The notes below the pieces were generated by a model that did no database searches, was not told the DNA's origin, and saw nothing but the letters and a program-made list of their open reading frames with translations. A stretch of DNA of 64,000 nucleotides from Clostridiaceae bacterium (lineage in GTDB: Bacteria > Bacillota > Clostridia > Saccharofermentanales > Saccharofermentanaceae): positions 1 to 64,000 of the forward strand of contig JAAYFK010000024.1 of NCBI GenBank assembly GCA_012728275.1. Reading direction: 5' to 3'. This document shows positions 62,763 through 64,000 of the stretch, piece after piece (position 1 is the stretch's first letter; each line of letters starts with the position of its first letter). The position numbers and the translations under genes were made by a program.

Positions 62763-62774
62763 CTTTTCGAAAAG
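62763..62774. promoter_or_regulatory. Palindrome CTTTTCGAAAAG in the divergent spacer
   Basis: Third intergenic copy of this perfect palindrome, 20 bp upstream of the -35 of the importer operon. On the plus side a TATAAT at 62833-62838 could serve the zinc-ribbon gene. Candidate regulatory site. Confidence 0.35.
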
Positions 62775-62891
62775 GGGCGTATTATTTTTATTAAATTGTG
62801 CTATATAATAATGAAAACATGACAATCTAGTGTATAATTAGCGTACATTCCACGTCATGTGGCGAAATGAAAATCGATTGGAGCATAGTAT

Positions 62892-64000
62892 ATGAAGAAG
62901 TGTCCAGTATGCGGAGTAATGATGGGTGATAATGTTGCTCGTTGCTCAATGTGTAAGTACGATTTCCAAAAGGCTTCATCAGGGGAAGTTGATCAGGCAG
63001 TTAAAGAGGCGCAGTCTACACTTTCAAAGAAGGAAGAAGAAGCTATTGCAAGATCAGCTGAGAAGAAGTCTGAAGAAGAGAAGCATCTTGCTGAGATTAA
63101 GCAAAAGATTACGCGAGAAATAGATACCCTTAAGGCTCAATTCGAATCTGAGAAGTTAAGATTAGATGCTGAATATGCACAACTCCAGAGGACAGCGATA
63201 GATGAGAAACTTAAGTTGGAGGCTGAGCTTACTGAGAAGAGAAATGAACTTGATGATGTCAGAAACTACATTGTTACGGCAAAGAAGGACATAGAGAAAT
63301 ATAGAGAAGAAGGTCACATCGCTGCTTTGAAGGAGCACGATGAGATGATAGACTTAGCTAAGAAGGAACAACAGAGAATAATGGTTGAAGCTCAGCAGCA
63401 GACTGAGGAATTAGCTCGTCGTGTTGAAATAGAGTACAACGAAGCTATGAAGAAGAGAGACGACATTCTTACGGAGGCTAAGGAACTTCAGGAATTTGTT
63501 GATAAGTCGGATAAGATTATGGCTGAGAAAGCCAAGGAAACCGAAGAACTTGAAGCACGAATTAAGAAACTGCAAGAAGATTTTGAAGCAGAGAAGATTC
63601 GTATAGAAGAAGAGTCTAAGAAGGTTAGTCTTGAGCAAGCGAGTGAGGCTGTTCGTATTAAGGAACAAGCAGATGCTGAGCGTCGTGCTATCGATGCTGA
63701 GAAGAAGGAAATTATTGCTGATATAGAGAAGAGAAGAGCAGATGCTCAAGTTGAGCTAGATGGTCTTGTTTCTCAAGCGAAGCAAGTTATTGAGCAAGCA
63801 GAAGAAGCTACAAAGCAACGCGATGAAATGAATAAGATCATCGAAGAGGCGAGAGCGCTCGAGATTAAGAAGGGTGAATACGAGAAGCAGATTACTGAGT
63901 ATGAGGCACAGGCTACAACTTGGACAGCACAGATTGATTCTCTCAAGAACAAGTACGATGAAGCACAGAGAATAATTGCTGATTCTAAGACTGCGACTGT
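62892..64000 (+). CDS. Zinc-ribbon protein with long coiled coil (3' partial)
   Basis: Open frame running off the window, at least 369 residues. The start MKKCPVCGVMMGD followed by ARCSMCKYDF gives two CxxC pairs, a zinc ribbon at residues 4-23. From about residue 30 to the end the sequence is an almost unbroken heptad-rich coiled coil, very rich in Glu, Lys and Gln (for example AEKAKETEELEARIKKLQ). No signal or membrane helix so far. GGAG lies 10 bases before ATG 62892. Small zinc-ribbon proteins with long coils are common in Lachnospiraceae, but the role is unknown; a scaffold is a guess. The C-terminal domain, if any, is outside the window. Confidence 0.85.
   Translation, partial: MKKCPVCGVMMGDNVARCSMCKYDFQKASSGEVDQAVKEAQSTLSKKEEEAIARSAEKKSEEEKHLAEIKQKITREIDTLKAQFESEKLRLDAEYAQLQRTAIDEKLKLEAELTEKRNELDDVRNYIVTAKKDIEKYREEGHIAALKEHDEMIDLAKKEQQRIMVEAQQQTEELARRVEIEYNEAMKKRDDILTEAKELQEFVDKSDKIMAEKAKETEELEARIKKLQEDFEAEKIRIEEESKKVSLEQASEAVRIKEQADAERRAIDAEKKEIIADIEKRRADAQVELDGLVSQAKQVIEQAEEATKQRDEMNKIIEEARALEIKKGEYEKQITEYEAQATTWTAQIDSLKNKYDEAQRIIADSKTAT

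Overview
The window looks like chromosomal DNA of a low-to-moderate GC, Gram-positive anaerobe of the Lachnospiraceae type (Butyrivibrio/Pseudobutyrivibrio-like). The reasons are strong GGAGG-type ribosome sites before most genes, fermentative and plant-sugar genes (fermentative D-lactate dehydrogenase, xylose isomerase, GH3 and GH31 enzymes), an L,D-transpeptidase and a VanY-type peptidase, and no outer-membrane genes. The assignment is inference from gene content; no rRNA or tRNA gene lies in the window. No insertion sequence, prophage, CRISPR array or replication origin was seen.

Layout. 1-6.3 kb: the 3' part of an ammonium transporter fused to a P-II domain, an esterase lipoprotein, then a sulfur operon (metY-like, cysK, a three-cysteine Rrf2 regulator) with a possible 17-codon leader ORF. 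6.3-11.6 kb: VanZ-like protein, an epimerase/alcohol dehydrogenase/SDR operon, and a TetR regulator divergent from an HXXEE membrane protein. 11.7-15.9 kb: xylA divergent from a LacI-type regulator with clear promoters and two palindromic operators, then ldhA. 16-23.2 kb: remnant of a GT8 glycosyltransferase, MATE exporter, ion/dicarboxylate-type permease, cytidylate-kinase-like protein, DUF4236 protein, and a DUF2975/small HTH/membrane-protein module. 23.2-29.2 kb: a DUF4214-L,D-transpeptidase wall protein, a GH3 glycosidase and a membrane diguanylate cyclase.

29.2-45.0 kb is the most distinctive region, a surface-glycan locus. It opens with genes for CDP-glucose, its 4,6-dehydration and C3 deoxygenation (RfbF, RfbG, RfbH). 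A tightly packed cassette follows: GtrA, a DRE-TIM aldolase with an extra C-terminal domain, a thiamine-diphosphate enzyme, an SDR and a dehydroquinate-synthase-like cyclase. A sugar-nucleotide reductase, a GtrB-like glycosyltransferase, two large polytopic membrane proteins and UDP-galactopyranose mutase complete it. I infer that it makes an unusual deoxy and probably carbon-branched or cyclitol-type unit that is carried on a lipid and added to a wall glycan outside the cell. The product is unknown.

45-64 kb: exonuclease III, asparaginase, a PrsA-like doubly anchored lipoprotein, cardiolipin synthase, and a VanY peptidase coupled to a GH31 homologue that lacks the usual acid/base aspartate. 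Divergent from the GH31 gene is an iron-alcohol-dehydrogenase homologue missing two metal ligands. Then come the CCA-adding enzyme, two orphan pilin-like genes, a complete peptide/nickel-type ABC importer, and the start of a long zinc-ribbon coiled-coil protein that runs off the end of the window.
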